This document shows positions 11,766 through 23,565 of a stretch of 64,000 nucleotides of DNA, piece after piece; the stretch's first letter is position 1, and every line of letters begins with the position of its first letter. The position numbers and the translations under genes are program-made. The notes beneath the pieces are model-generated. The model did not search any database. It was given only the letters and a program-made list of their open reading frames with translations, and was not told where the DNA came from. Location: assembly GCF_963169125.1 (NCBI RefSeq), contig NC_084796.1, forward strand, positions 217,334,448 through 217,398,447, given 5' to 3'. This DNA is from Humulus lupulus (taxonomy: Eukaryota; Streptophyta; Magnoliopsida; Rosales; Cannabaceae).

Positions 11766-11887
11766 GAAAATTATGCCAGGGGTATTTTGGGTAGTAACGA
11801 CATTAGTAGGACCAAAACGAGAGACTTATAGGGATAGGGTATTTTTCAAACGAAGTGTCACTTATTGCATTAAAAATCAAATTTCCC
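11766..11887 (-). repeat. MULE-1 right terminal inverted repeat
   Basis: Reverse complement of the left TIR with scattered changes, ending in CCC at 11885-11887 before TTTTAAA. It is the presumed promoter side of the protease gene, whose untranslated exon runs from here to 11553. Confidence 0.92.
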
Positions 11888-12998
11888 TTTTAAAATACAA
11901 TGTGAACATCTTAATCTTTGATTTTTTTATATCAACCAAGAATGTTTTGAAATCGAACATTGTCATCTAACATCATTTCAACTTCTGGAATTGGCACTTC
12001 CAAGTACTCTCCCTCCTATCGAAGTAGGCAGTAAACACAGTTACAGAATTAGAATTAGGTAGTACAACTGCACAAACACTAGACTAAGACACCATTCTTA
12101 ATACACAATAAAACACCTCTCAAGAAAAACAATGAGATACAAAGAATAAGGAATCGAAGGGATGAAGATTTTTGGTTGCTTGGACTGCTATTTAAAGCTA
12201 AAGGACGTCTAAAGTTGACCCATGAAATATGCAAGCAATTATTAAAAGATCTGCAACATTCCTTGAATAAAAAAATTTGCTATCAAGATAGATACACAAG
12301 CTGTTCAAACAAATGACAGTGAATAAAGACACTACGCAAGACTAGATTCATTGTGATGATACAAGTCATGTCTCAATTAGGATCCAAATCCTTTTCAAAT
12401 CAACCCGTACTATGCATTTAAAGATCGAATAACAATATGCAGACTTTCCTTAAAAGAAATGATTATGTCAATTTGCATGTACAAGTTGTATGAGCAACTA
12501 AGCTAGCCACTAGTAACAAGATGAGGATGAAGAGGAGACCATAGCAAAATCTGAAAAAGGGGATCGAAGAGAAGGAAATAACATCACATTGACACCTTCA
12601 TAAGGAAAATTAGAGGGGAAAAAGGTTGGAGAGAATGAGCATGAGCAGAGATTTTTTAGAATGAGCTAAAAAAAGGAGAGCAAGCGCAAGAGTGAGAATG
12701 AAATGAGAGATGGGAAAGAAAATTTATCAAAGTATTCTTTGTAACTTTTAGAAGTATTTTTGTTCATTTAGGTCTTCAAAGAATACTTTTCAAATGTTCC
12801 AAAATAAAAGCATAACATTTAGATATATTATCTCATTAAGTATGGAACCTCAAATTTCTCTTTTATTTTTCTAATACAGTGATGACCAGGGACGAACCCA
12901 CTTTAGGCTCAAAGGTGGCTAAGCCCCCATTGAAGGAAAAACAAAATTACACATGGCATTGCTATTTGAACCTTATTCACACAAATATCGACCCTAAC
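11888..12998. other. Intergenic DNA between MULE-1 and solo LTR S1
   Basis: About 1.1 kb of A/T- and purine-rich sequence with no supported gene. Near 12887 there is a CAGGGACGAACCC string that resembles the end of some hAT elements, but no partner end was found. Confidence 0.5.
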
Positions 12999-15165
12999 TG
13001 TAACGCCCTACTTCCTTAGAGCTATTACTAAGTGAGTTTAAAAACATGCATACAACTCGCTAATCGAGGTTTTAAGTCAAACAGTGTAATTAAACCATAA
13101 ACAGAGGAAAAACTTTAGAAATAACTTCATTGCATTGAAAATCATAAAAGTTTAACACTTGGGATCCCAAAATACAGTTTGGAAACATTTACAACATATA
13201 AATTGAACCAAGTCGACTAAACGACAAAATCTAGGTTTATTTACAAACATCTCCCAAAATCCACTGGCTGTGGCAGCCAGGCTGGCCCAACATGTACATG
13301 CTGCCTCACGCCTACCACACTCATGGTCGGTTGGCTTTCTCCTTACCCTTACCTGCACCACAGAGCATCTATGAGCTAAAGCCCAGCAAGAAAACCCACA
13401 AACAGATAACATATGCAACACATATATCAAGCATATAAACAGGCCACCAATGGGCTAAACACACACGGCCTAGCCGTCCCAGGCGTTTACCAAGCCTTGG
13501 GTTTGCGGACCACGCCGTGAGGATATCCCAGGTATCCTTTTAGGGACTCGCCCTAGCAACTCGCACTCCACGTGCTCAACGCTGCTCCCGGCCCCTTGCT
13601 GTACTCAGCCTTGCACTCAACGTGCCTAACGCCATTCCCGGCCCTTTGCCGTTCCCGGCTCCCTACCGACCTCGGCCTACACCGTTCCCAGCTCTTGCCG
13701 ATCATTCACATAATAGCATTCATAGCATAATAAGCAAATACAAAATTCTAGCAAATTCAGTCAAAGGGCTATTCCCTGTAGTTCAAACACATTGGGCTCA
13801 GCCCTACATACAAGCTCTATGGAAACAAGGGTTTTCTTACCTGAGTCCCGAGCTCTCCGAGCACCGATGTTCTGAGCACAGTCCTCTAACTTGAGCCTCA
13901 CCGAAACCCTAGTCACAACACATTAACAACATCCATCCATCAAGTTCTAATCCAATAGATAACTTTGAGCCATAACCCTAACCTCCGGGACCTTGAATTC
14001 TATCAATCCGGGTGATAAAATCCATCCCGAGCCTTAACCATTGAGTTCCCAAGCCTAAACACCCTTGAAAACATAAACTAGCACTAAGAGCCGCGGCCCT
14101 ACCCACAAGCACCGCGGCTAGCCTCGAAACAGAGGCTAGCACCTCATTGACCCCCACACGGGCCGCGGCGCGCACACCAAGCGCCACGACACGCATGAAC
14201 TTCTCGGCCTCCCATGGCCGCGCACGCACATGGGTTGCGGCGCGCCCTTCACCTCCAAACCCAGAATTTTCATCATCTTCCCTGCATTTTTCCTCAAACT
14301 AACTCACCCAAAGCTTATCTAACAGACCCAGATAAACAACACAAACATCCAGCTCAGTATCAACATCAAAACCCATCAAAATCTGCTCCAAAACTCAGCT
14401 AGAATACCCAAAACAGATAAAGCTTAACTAACATGCAACCTCTAGCAAACCAGCAACAATTCTAAACATAATATTTATAATTAAAGCTTACCTTTGCAGA
14501 GCTTAGTCCCTGCGTTTGATCCTTAATCCTCAAGCTTTTAGCTCCTAAGTTTTCTCAACCCAATTCCTTGCTTTAGCTAGCTTACACCAGAATTTCCTTG
14601 AGTTTGTCTTAGGGAGTGAAAGAGAGAAAGGGATAAGAACTACCTTCAGCTAGGAGGAAATAAGTGTCGGTTCCTTAAGTTTCTAAATGTTTCCTTCCTT
14701 TGTTTTATTTAACTTAATCTATGTGGTTACCTCAAGGCACGGGGTACCAAAACGTCCCCGAGGGCAAAATGGTAATTTTTCCCAATATTCCCTCCTAGAC
14801 ATTCTATCCTCAAATATATCTTCAAATATTTATTTCCATATCCCGATAACCCCATAATTCATCTAATACCCAAATTACCCCTCGACTCAACCCGAGTCAG
14901 AATCTCAACCCCGTTGTGACTTTCAGGCTAACCGCTCCCCAGGGCTATCTCAGATCGTGCTGCACAGACATATCACATAAATATAACATTTATCACATTT
15001 ATACCCCTAATATCCAGATGCGGCCCACATGCACATTTAACTCAGCTAAACATGCATCATTATCATATACACATAAATCCACATATTAGCACATTAAATC
15101 ATTTATTGCCTTCCAGGCACACTAATCAAGGTCCTAAGCCCGATTAGCAAATTCGGGTCGTTACA
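12999..15165 (-). mobile_element. Solo LTR S1 (Ty3/gypsy type)
   Basis: A 2167-bp sequence that on the minus strand starts TGTAACGACCC and ends GGGCGTTACA. Perfect 5-bp duplications CTAAC flank it (12994-12998 and 15166-15170), so it is a complete solo LTR left by recombination between the two LTRs of an inserted element. Start and end motifs are typical of Ty3/gypsy chromovirus LTRs. It includes a CG-dense block at about 14090-14250 with repeated CCGCGG and GGCGCGC strings. Short open frames inside are not believed to be genes. Confidence 0.9.
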
Positions 15166-15184
15166 CTAACTTTAATTAAAAAAA

Positions 15185-16357
15185 AAAGATATTTGCGGCA
15201 TAAGTACCCAACATTTGGGTAAAATACTCGACAAAGACCCAATCTTTTTTTTAGCAACATCCTAAAATTGTAATTTCGTCCAATTCCTTCAATAGGGTCT
15301 CCGTTAGTGGGTCATACTAGACACGTGTAGGCCCCAGATTATACCTAGGTTTAATTTTAAAAAACTAAAATTTTAATTTCAAGTTAGAAAATTAATTAAA
15401 AAGTATTCTAAACCCTAAACTAAAAACTAAAGCTAATTAGAAAGAGAGAAAAAGTTCTTCCTCCCCTTCTTTCTTCTTCTTCCACTGTCGTGCCCTCCCC
15501 GACCTCCCTCGCCAACGTTCTTAGCTACCCAGGTCCACTGCACCTTCGCCGGTCTCCCTCGCCGATGTCCTTCGCTACCCAGGTCCGTCGTGCCCTCCCC
15601 AACCTCCCCCGACATCGACCCAGTGTCGCTCGGAAGGATTTCAGGTGTCCAACGCCTGCCAGAGCTTCTCTCTATAGTTGACGCCCCAGTCTGCGGTGCG
15701 ACAGGGACGAGGCGCAACTCCTCCTCCTCCTTTTTTTGTTTTTTTAATTTTTGAATGTGGGCAGTTTATGAAACTTGTTGTGTTTGGGTGGGTTTTGGCA
15801 GCAAAGATGCTACTGTGTTTGACATATGTGGGCTTTTTCTGTTAAAGGAGAAATGTGATTTTGTTGGAATCTAGAAATTGTTTGACAATGTTATTTCAAA
15901 TGGTGAAGGAGAAGAAAAAGACGGGAGGATTTTAGTTTAGGGATTGGTTTTTAAATTTAGTTTTAGTTTTATTAATTTATTTTTTTAGTTTTTGAAACAT
16001 TTTAGAAGTAAAAGATTTTATTTTTCTTTAAGGATTAATTTTGGTTTATTTTAATTATATATATATATTTTAATTATTTTGATTATTAAATCAGTTTTAG
16101 GATTTTAAAAATAAATAAAATTAATTTATGAAATTAGTTTTAAAAACAAAATTATTAAAATGTTTTAAAAATAAATATAAGTGGTATTAATCTCGGCCTT
16201 ACACGTGTACCCAGAAACACACTAACAGAACCTTAAGTAACAGAATTGGAAGAAATTACAGTTTAAGGATGTTTGGGTACTTTACCTGCTAAAAAAAATA
16301 TTGGGTCCATGCCGGGTATTCTACCCAAACATTGGGTACTTATGCCGCAAATATCCC
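15185..16357. mobile_element. Non-autonomous MULE (possible Pack-MULE)
   Basis: A 1.17-kb element with long inverted repeats (about 15185-15335 and 16195-16357), both containing ATATTTGCGGCATAAGTACC at the outside and CACGTGTA at the inside. The 9-bp sequence TTAAAAAAA flanks it (15176-15184 and 16358-16366), the size MULEs duplicate, although the A-run makes the left limit uncertain by a few bases. There is no transposase. The interior has a GC-rich, pyrimidine-biased block at about 15445-15740 with an imperfect internal duplication of about 50 bp, unlike the surrounding AT-rich DNA and possibly captured from a gene. No source gene is recognised. Confidence 0.8.
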
Positions 16358-17139
16358 TTAAAAAAATAACGAATTGTTCTTACAGAAATAATTCAAAAAA
16401 AAATTATCTAACCAAATGCTCCACTTTTTTGGGCTGCAACTTCCTTTCTTCTTTGTTTCATTTTTTTCTTCTTCACACACACACACAAAGTTGCTTCCAT
16501 GTGATGAATGTCGATTGTTGGGCCTCCACTGGTCATACGCGACATCCCCAATGTCACCACCCAAAGTGCATCGCCAAACATTGCTAGATAATAGCTCACG
16601 AATAGGACAAAGTCATTGGTGGTGTGACTTTGACTAGATTTTATAACCAGCTCTGACCACTCCAAGGTTAGAGGTGGTACCATTGAAACCAACATTTTAA
16701 GAGAAACAAAATCCAACCACATATTCCCTATATTGTTGCCATTTTTCAGCAAGTTTGTGGGTAAATTTGCCACTTTAAAAGTTTTTTCCGACTACACCAC
16801 TAGTTGTTTGGGCTTAAAAAAGTGGTACAATCGCGTCATAATCTTCTAGGGAGGTCATTTGGTATAAGGGAAGTATAAGTTTATTGCCTTTGTCGAATAA
16901 AATGATTTAAATGAACCAGTAACTTTGTAGTCACTTTACTATTTGGTTAACCAAAAATTAACTTCAATGAGTAAACCAACATGTTTTTTTGTTGTTGCTA
17001 TGATTCAAAAGAAACATTCAAGTTATTTTTCTACTTTGTTATTAAAAAATTAACTATAATTCAAATGTAAATTGCACGAGTTACCAAAAAAGTGTATTCT
17101 TATTTTACATTTAAAAGTTTCTAATTACCATATAGTTAC
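16358..17139. other. Intergenic DNA before Tat-1
   Basis: About 780 bp with a small CA repeat near 16475-16490 and otherwise unremarkable AT-rich sequence. No gene or transposon end is supported. Confidence 0.5.
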
Positions 17140-17742
17140 TGTTGACCCTGATTTTGGCCAACTGACACAGAGTCAAATTTGCTTGATGTGGACAAACACG
17201 TTGAAAAGAATGTGATGACGAAATAATAAAGAAGACAAGAGTTTATAGTGGTTCGGCCCCAGAATCTGGTAATAACCTACGTCCACTTGAATTATTATTG
17301 ATATAGGATTCAAAGGAGTGATCAAAGAACTAGGGTTCAATGAGTTTCAACAACCTCAGAAGAACAATGAAATGTATCAAGTAGGATAACTCTAATCTCT
17401 AGTGACCCGAAAGCAAGAAAGAAGAAAAAGAAGATCCTTTTTCCTTGAGCCCTCCTTCTCTATTTATAGGCTCCAGGAGGATTTACATCAATTTGTTACA
17501 GTTATTATTTCCTAAATAATCGGATACTTAGGAAATCATGGGAGATAATTTCGGATACTATCATAACTGTATAAGATCTTTTCCGCGTATATCATTCGTA
17601 CGACCAGACTGGTCGTATGAAGAGATCGAACGCCGTGACACTGGATGTCTTACTGGTCGATAGTCGAGCACGAATTCTGCCAGATGTTAGCCACGTGTAC
17701 TAAATGTTTGCCATGTCATCCCTGCTTGTTTTTTGGATAACA
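17140..17742 (-). repeat. Tat-1 3' LTR
   Basis: A 603-bp LTR; on the minus strand it begins TGTTATCC and ends GGGTCAACA. A minus-strand TATA box (CTATAAATAG, 17469-17460) sits in the expected place. The limits are supported by the adjacent polypurine tract and by the same TGTTAT(C/A)CC start in S3 and in Tat-2. Confidence 0.82.
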
Positions 17743-17756
17743 TTTGCCCCCCAAGT
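17743..17756 (-). other. Tat-1 polypurine tract
   Basis: The minus strand reads ACTTGGGGGGCAAA immediately before the LTR. Tat-2 has the near-identical TTAGGGGGTAAA in the same place. It would prime plus-strand DNA synthesis. Confidence 0.75.
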
Positions 17757-17974
17757 TTGTTTAGTGCGACCAGCAATAAAGAAACTTTAAGGAAGCAACC
17801 GTTCATATCCCCACGATGCCTGTTAGAATCCCCGTGCGTTTTTTAAAATCGTGACATAATTATGTCTAATCAAGCCCTTTCAGTTTCCAAGAAAAAAATT
17901 GACGGCTTATACACTTCCCCGAGTTTCAAGAATTAAAAATAATGATTGTTACTTTTTGGCCATACCTCGGTCTC

Positions 17975-17984
17975 CATAAATACC
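17975..17984 (+). promoter_or_regulatory. TATA box of the Tat-1 antisense ORF
   Basis: CATAAATACC on the plus strand, opposite in direction to the Tat-1 genome and just inside its LTR. It precedes a leader that ends at a good donor (CCCAG then GTAATC, 18136/18137). Tat-2 has TATAAATACCCC at the corresponding position, which supports a real promoter. Confidence 0.65.
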
Positions 17985-18585
17985 TCCTTTTTCTTCTCAA
18001 AAAGGTTTTTCTTACCGTCTTTATCAAGAACTCCAAGAACTTTGCCTTCAGAGCTTCGAAACCAGACAGTCGCCCAACTGAGGATCTTCCTGAATTGAAC
18101 TTTTTCATTCTCTTCCGAACCTCCATCTTCGCCCAGGTAATCATTGTCTTTCTAAATTTTTCATTATGCCATGCACGCCGTTTCTATGCCCTGTGATTTC
18201 TGTGTTCTCGAATATGGTTTTATGAGGATTTTTCTTTTGCATAAACCTTCCATTGCTAGGTAATATGGCATCTTTATGCTTTTTATAGGTTAGGACTTAG
18301 TTTGATAGTAAGGATCATAGGCTTAGGGCGTAAGATCGACGTAAAAATTCAATCTTTAAGCTAGGTGAAAAACTGGGTATTTTCCCGCCCTTTAGGAGTC
18401 GAAACAGTTCTTTTTTAGAAAGCGGTTTTTTCTCCCTTCCTGATCCGTTTTTCAAACCGTTAATGCCGAACTTAGCGTAGGAGTAGGATGTTGTTGGTTT
18501 TTTAGGCGCGAGCAACGTTATCCCAATCTTCCACACTACTTCGCAAACTGTGTCTTATCTCCTCCATTGTCTATTTGCAGTTCTT

Positions 18586-21184
18586 ATGCAAGACCCTTGG
18601 GGAGGAGAAAGACCCATCGAAAATGACCTCTTGGCCCAACTCCTTGAAGGCGAAGAGAACCCATCTACTTTGATACCAGATATCCCCTTTTCTCGCCCTA
18701 GCTCAAACCGTTCTCCAGTCCCCAACCAAAGAATGGCCCGAACCAAAACAAAAGCTCGAAGAAGGAATAACCCTAGCTCTTCAGGCCAGCCTTCTGTAGC
18801 CCCCTCGACTAGTGGTCGAGGCGAATTTTCTCCAGAGACCGATGTCCAAAGGCGTGCCCCCGCCATGTCGACCAGCCAGACGTGGCGTGGCACGTCGCTC
18901 CTCAAAGTATGGTGACACTGCGGATGATTGCCAACTATTTGAACAGATACAATCTGACGGGTGTGACCTTAGTCAAACCATCTATCGACCAGTGCGCCAA
19001 CCTGCCAGGCGGGGCATACAGCGCCTGGTCGAGGTTCCACATTGAGGCAGGTGCCACCCTGCCTTTCCACTCGTTTTTTCAGGGGGTGGCTAATTACTTC
19101 GGAGTAGCCCCCTTTCAAATCACCCCAAACGGATATAGAATGCTGGCCGCACTCTATATCCTTTATAAGCTCAAAAAATGGCCAGTACCTTCCCCCCACG
19201 AGGTCAATTTTCTTTTTGACCTTAAGTCCAATCCCAACCAAGACGGTACGGAGTTCTTTCACTTCTGCCACCAGGAATCCGGACGTACCTTTTTGTCCGA
19301 CACCACCCATATCTCCAATGTGGGGAAGTATCACCAAGAATACTTCCTCACACCTGACCTTGCTGCGGACAACCTGGCTTTCACCCGAGGAGGTAAATTT
19401 TTTTTACGCGAGTAGCTTCTTTACTTAGTGTCTTTCTGTCATAATATCTTGACATCCGTCATGTTCTAGACCCGTGGCTACGTCCAACCCCTACTCCAGG
19501 AATGGAGTCAAGGGCAACACTCTTAGCCAGCATGCCAAATGCTGATAAGAGTGTAAAAAACTTAGTCAACGAGGCCAACCTTAGACTGGTTGACCTTTGG
19601 GGCTCTTAATCTGCGACGAACGAACCTTCGGTGGGCGATGTCCAAGACGACGTGGTACACGAATAGGAGCCCGAGCAGCAACCTCAGGCGCCTCCTCGGA
19701 GGCGGCCAACTGGGGTTATGATCAGGGAACCTGCTGTCCTCCCCCGAGCGGAGGAACCTTCAGTCCCCAAGGGCAAGGGAAAATAAAAGGCAGTTGAGCC
19801 TACCAAACTTTCTGACGATTCGTCGGATGTAAACGGTACAACAATCTTGCTTTTAAATAATTGGCCAATTCCCTCTCATCTATTTGATGGGTACGGCAAC
19901 TTTAGGAATGCTCCCTCTTTAAACTCAGATTTCTTCCAGGAACTAGGTAGTTCAGTAAATATTGCTACGACCAGTAGTTGTAGCTCAGGTACTTTGCTTG
20001 TAATCCTTCTACTTTTATCTCTGTTCTCCCTACAACCACTTAATCTCACTGCTCGAGTTGTTTCCCTTTGTCCAGGTATGGACTCTGGAGACTTCTTCGC
20101 TCATTACGATGCCGCCGCTGCCTCTTCTGTCCCGAAGAAGGATAACAAGAGGAATCGAGGGGAAAGCAGCAAGACCCCCTCGAAGAAGGCTCGAACAGAA
20201 GATACTCCAACCGCCATCCCTTCTAAGGAAAACATGACACCTCCGCCCCCCACCGAACAGTCGACGTCCATGCCTGTGAATCCATAGCCCTCCTCTAGGG
20301 CCGCTGGTAAGGAGACTTTGGACAACCTGTCCGAAGGCTCCCTGTCCAGCCTCGTGGTCGGGTCAGCCAGGGAGAGGATATACAAGCTCTCGAAGCACAG
20401 ACGTAGCCAGACCACCATCAACGAAACTGCCTCAATGGAGGTCGGCCAAATCATCAACAGAGGGTTGAATGAGATAGTCAGCGTAAGTTATCTTCTGCTA
20501 CTTCATCATTTATGTCAGACTTCTATTCCTTACTTTCTCATTTTTTGTCTTCAAGGGCTGCTGTCTCTAACTGCTAGCTGGCGCCGTGCTGGGGCGTTGG
20601 TTTCTCACGAACAGAACTTCGACTCCAGGCTTGCCCAGGCTAAGCAAGCACTTGAGGATGAGAAGAACAAGCTGCTCGAGGAGAACAAGGAGCTGTCCAA
20701 GCTGAATGAATAACTGTGTGAGGACCAAGCCACTCTCACCAAGGAGCTTCAGGACAGCCAAGGGGCCTTGAAGAGAGCCAACGAGGAGCGGCACAAATGG
20801 AGGGAAAGTTCTGTACTTAATACCCAAGAGTGTAAACAACTCAAACTCGATCTATCCACCAGCAGGGATGAGGTGAAGAACCTTGAAGAGCGGGTGCAGG
20901 AGCTCAAGGGGCGAGTGCAGGAGGTTGAGGAGGAAGGGGTCATGAACTTGAAGAAGTATAAGGAGGCCACCCTCCTCTGCTTTTATGACTTCTAGAAGCA
21001 CAACCGGGAGGCCAACTTCAACTATCTTTCCGAGCGGTTAAAGAGATCTTTGATGGCGCAGTGCGCCACCCGGTTGGAGGAAGAGGAGAAGGCTAAGGCT
21101 AAGGCTCCCGCTGCCAATGCTGAAGCTGGTCCTCCTGCCGACCAGGGCACTCCCCCAAATCCTCAAGATCCTCCTGCCCAGTAA
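18586..21184 (+). pseudogene. Antisense extra ORF of Tat-1 (putative gypsy-type transposon protein, PF04195-like)
   Basis: A spliced gene running opposite to the pol gene. The leader intron is 18137-18580 (ATTTGCAG acceptor), then ATG 18586. The first part is basic and Ser/Pro-rich. After a frameshift near 18885 comes the conserved domain (LTGVTLVKPSIDQCANLPGG to FHSFFQGVANYFGVAPFQITP), as in the family annotated as putative gypsy-type transposon. An intron follows the GG at 19392 (acceptor CTAG, 19469), then a charged region (MDSGDFFAHYD at 20079 on) and a long coiled coil (about 20600-20990, Glu/Lys/Leu-rich). At least five stops interrupt it. The function of this protein is unknown; it is not gag or pol. 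Confidence 0.8.
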
Positions 21185-21909
21185 ATTTTTTTCTTTTATT
21201 TTGTTTTTATGGCCCACGGGTCTGTTTGTAAAGACAATTCATTTTTATTGCTGCAAGGGTAGCTTTTTTACTTATAACTGAACAATTGAATTCGAGCAAT
21301 AATGCTCGCGGTGCAAAAGCTTTTTACTTTTAATAGAACAATTACATCCGAGCAATACTGCTCGCGGTGTAAAAGATTGCTATATTGATATTATAATGTT
21401 TCTTTTATTATAATATCTGTTCGCATGACCGAACTTAGCATAGTACTTTGGTTTGATTTAACAAAACATAAATTTTGAAAAATACTCTAAGTACCGTAGC
21501 ATGCTTTCACTCATTTTGTTCATGTGTTTACATACTCTTTGGTATGCTTTGCTATCGATGTACCTTATGTGCCCCCCAAGTGATTGAGGAGCTTTAGGTC
21601 CTTGGTCACTTACCTTGACCACGACCTGCGCGAACACTACTGCTCGATAGTAAACATATCACGCAATACAGCAAAACAACACACGCAATGAACAAATACT
21701 TGTAAAATAAATTTACAAAGGTTGACAAGAATCACTGGCTTCGCACAGTCCCTTATAATCTCATATTAAAAATGGACTAATCATGTCTTTATGAGTGATC
21801 TTAAAAAGATCTTACATTATAAGCGATTATCCATACAACGTGGCTAACCCTTTTTCGAAACTTGTAAAAAGTAAAAATTAATACAAGCCAGTCCTTTAGG
21901 AAGGACTGT
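21185..21909. other. Spacer between the Tat-1 antisense ORF and the pol end
   Basis: Non-coding. It contains a direct duplication of about 57 bp (21262-21318 and 21319-21375), each unit holding a CGAGCA...TGCTCG inverted repeat. It lies where the two opposed transcripts would converge, so it may carry 3' end signals. Confidence 0.6.
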
Positions 21910-23559
21910 TCACTGATAATACTTGCGCAGGTGTTCTCCATTCCAATAGCATGGAGCAAGATCTCCATTTAAGCGTGCAAGTTTGTAGGTGCTCGGATGA
22001 AAGACTTCTTCAATCTGGTAAGGTCCTTCCCAGTTTGGTCCGAGTACTCCAGCAGTGGGGTCGCAGGTATTTAAGAAAACTCATCGTAGCACCAGGTCAC
22101 CGACGTTGAATTTCCTTTCTTTCACTTTTGAGTTAAAATACCGGGCGACCTTTTGCTGGTACGCAGCAACTCGGAGTTGGGCTCTTTCTCGTATTTCTTC
22201 AATTGAGCCTAGGGACTCCATCATTAGTTGGTTATTCTGGCTTTGGTCGTATGTAATGCGTCGATGTGATTCGACAGGTAACATGGCTTCATATCCGTAG
22301 GCTAAGGAAAATGGGGTATGACCTGTCGCTGTTCGATGAGAAGTTCTATACGACCAGAGGACTTCAGGTAGCTGTTCTGGCCATGCTCCTTTAGCGTCTT
22401 CAAGCCTTTTCTTCAGGGTGTCCTTGAGCGTTTTATTCACTGCTTCGACCTGCCCATTTTCTTGTGGATGCGCGACTGAAGAAAAGCTTTTGATAATCCC
22501 GTGCCTTTCACAGAAGTCGATGAATAAGTCACTGTCAAATTGGGTTCCGTTGTCTTAGAGAATCTTTCGAGGAAAACGATATTGGCAAACAATGTTTTTG
22601 ATGACAAAGTCAAGAACTTTCTTGGTCGTTATGGTAGCGAGTGGTTCAGCTTCGGCCCATTTGGTGAAGTAGTCGACCGCTACAACTGCATACTTCACTT
22701 CACCTTTTCCCGTTGGTAGGGACCCAATCAAGTCTATACCCCATACTGCGAAAGGCCAAGGACTCTGCATCTGTTTTAACTCGTTTGGAGCTGCGCGTGG
22801 GATTTTGGAAAATCTCTGACACTTATCGCACTTTCGCACAAACTCCATTGAATCTTCATTCATAGTCGGCCAGAAATAGCCCTGTCTTAGAATCTTTTTC
22901 GCCAAACTTTGCCCCCTAGCGTGATCCCCACAGAAGCCTTCATGTACTTCCTTCATCAGCTCCTTAGCTTTCTCTGGTGTAATGCATCTGAGCAATGACA
23001 TGGAGTATCCTCTCCGGTATAGAACACCATCGACCAGTATATACCTAGCAGATTGCCTTTGAAGAGTTCTGGCCTTGTTTCTATCTGCTGGTAGTACACC
23101 ATTTTTCAGATACTCCAAGTAAGGCGCCATCCATGTATCTTCCATTCGGATCTCCGTACTGGCTTCCTTTGCTCGTATGCTTGGTTCGCTCAATCTTTCC
23201 ACTGGCACAATATTCAAAGTGTCAGCATCTTTCGCGCTCGCGAGTTTGGCTAAGGCATCTGCATTTGAATTCTGATCCCGAGGTATTTGTTGGAGGGTAT
23301 ACTTCGTGAACTGGGCTAACAGGTCCTTAGTTTTGTTCAAGTAGGCCCCCATTTTCAGGCCTCGTGCTTGATATTCCCCTAGAACTTGATTCACTACCAG
23401 CTGTGAATCACTGTAAATATCCAGCACCTTTATACTCATGTCTTTTGCCATCCTTAATCCAGCGAGGAGTGCTTCGTATTCGGCTTCATTATTTGACGCG
23501 GTGAAGTCGAATCTAATGGCGCAGTGAAATCGATGCCCTTCTGGCATTATCAAGACCAC
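21910..23559 (-). pseudogene. Tat-1 second RNase H and integrase
   Basis: The additional RNase H begins upstream in LFTDG (near 23600) and continues after a TGA at 23566-23568 through the NNEAEYEALL and SDSQLVV motifs to NADALAKLA. The integrase follows, with an HHCC finger (H...H...CDKC) and a core starting GIDLIGSLP and continuing in DNGTQFD. A TAA (22555-22557) falls just before the second catalytic Asp and a TGA near 22079 precedes the last part, which ends in LRKYYQ at 21910. The second RNase H identifies the Tat lineage. Confidence 0.87.
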
Positions 23560-23565
23560 TCCTGC

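Larger units (their letters stand above)
4438..11887. mobile_element. MULE-1, two-gene Mutator-like DNA transposon
   Basis: A 7.45-kb element with terminal inverted repeats of about 122 bp (4438-4560 and 11766-11887). The flanks share TTTTAAA (4431-4437 and 11888-11894), an eroded match to the 8-11 bp duplication MULEs make. Two genes converge: a MURA transposase on + (4742-7945) and a DUF1985/Ulp1-like protease on - (10736-8170). Each is preceded by an intron full of TCGAT motifs. A transposase plus Ulp1-like protease is known from Kaonashi-type MULEs in Arabidopsis and from related MULEs in other plants. A second copy in inverse order lies at 44918-55364, and their agreement over genes, introns and arrays confirms the limits. 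Both genes here are broken, so this copy is non-autonomous unless helped in trans. Confidence 0.95.

Noticed and set aside
12887..12945. CAGGGACGAACCC as an end of a hAT transposon
   Set aside because: No matching second end or 8-bp duplication could be found; left as unassigned.
13152..13430. Short ORFs inside solo LTR S1 (also 13622-13894 and 13978-14229)
   Set aside because: They lie within a defined LTR, lack recognisable domains and overlap CG-rich low-complexity sequence.
15433..15717. Arg/Gly-rich ORF in the non-autonomous MULE
   Set aside because: Composition reflects the GC-rich block; no domain or start context supports a gene.
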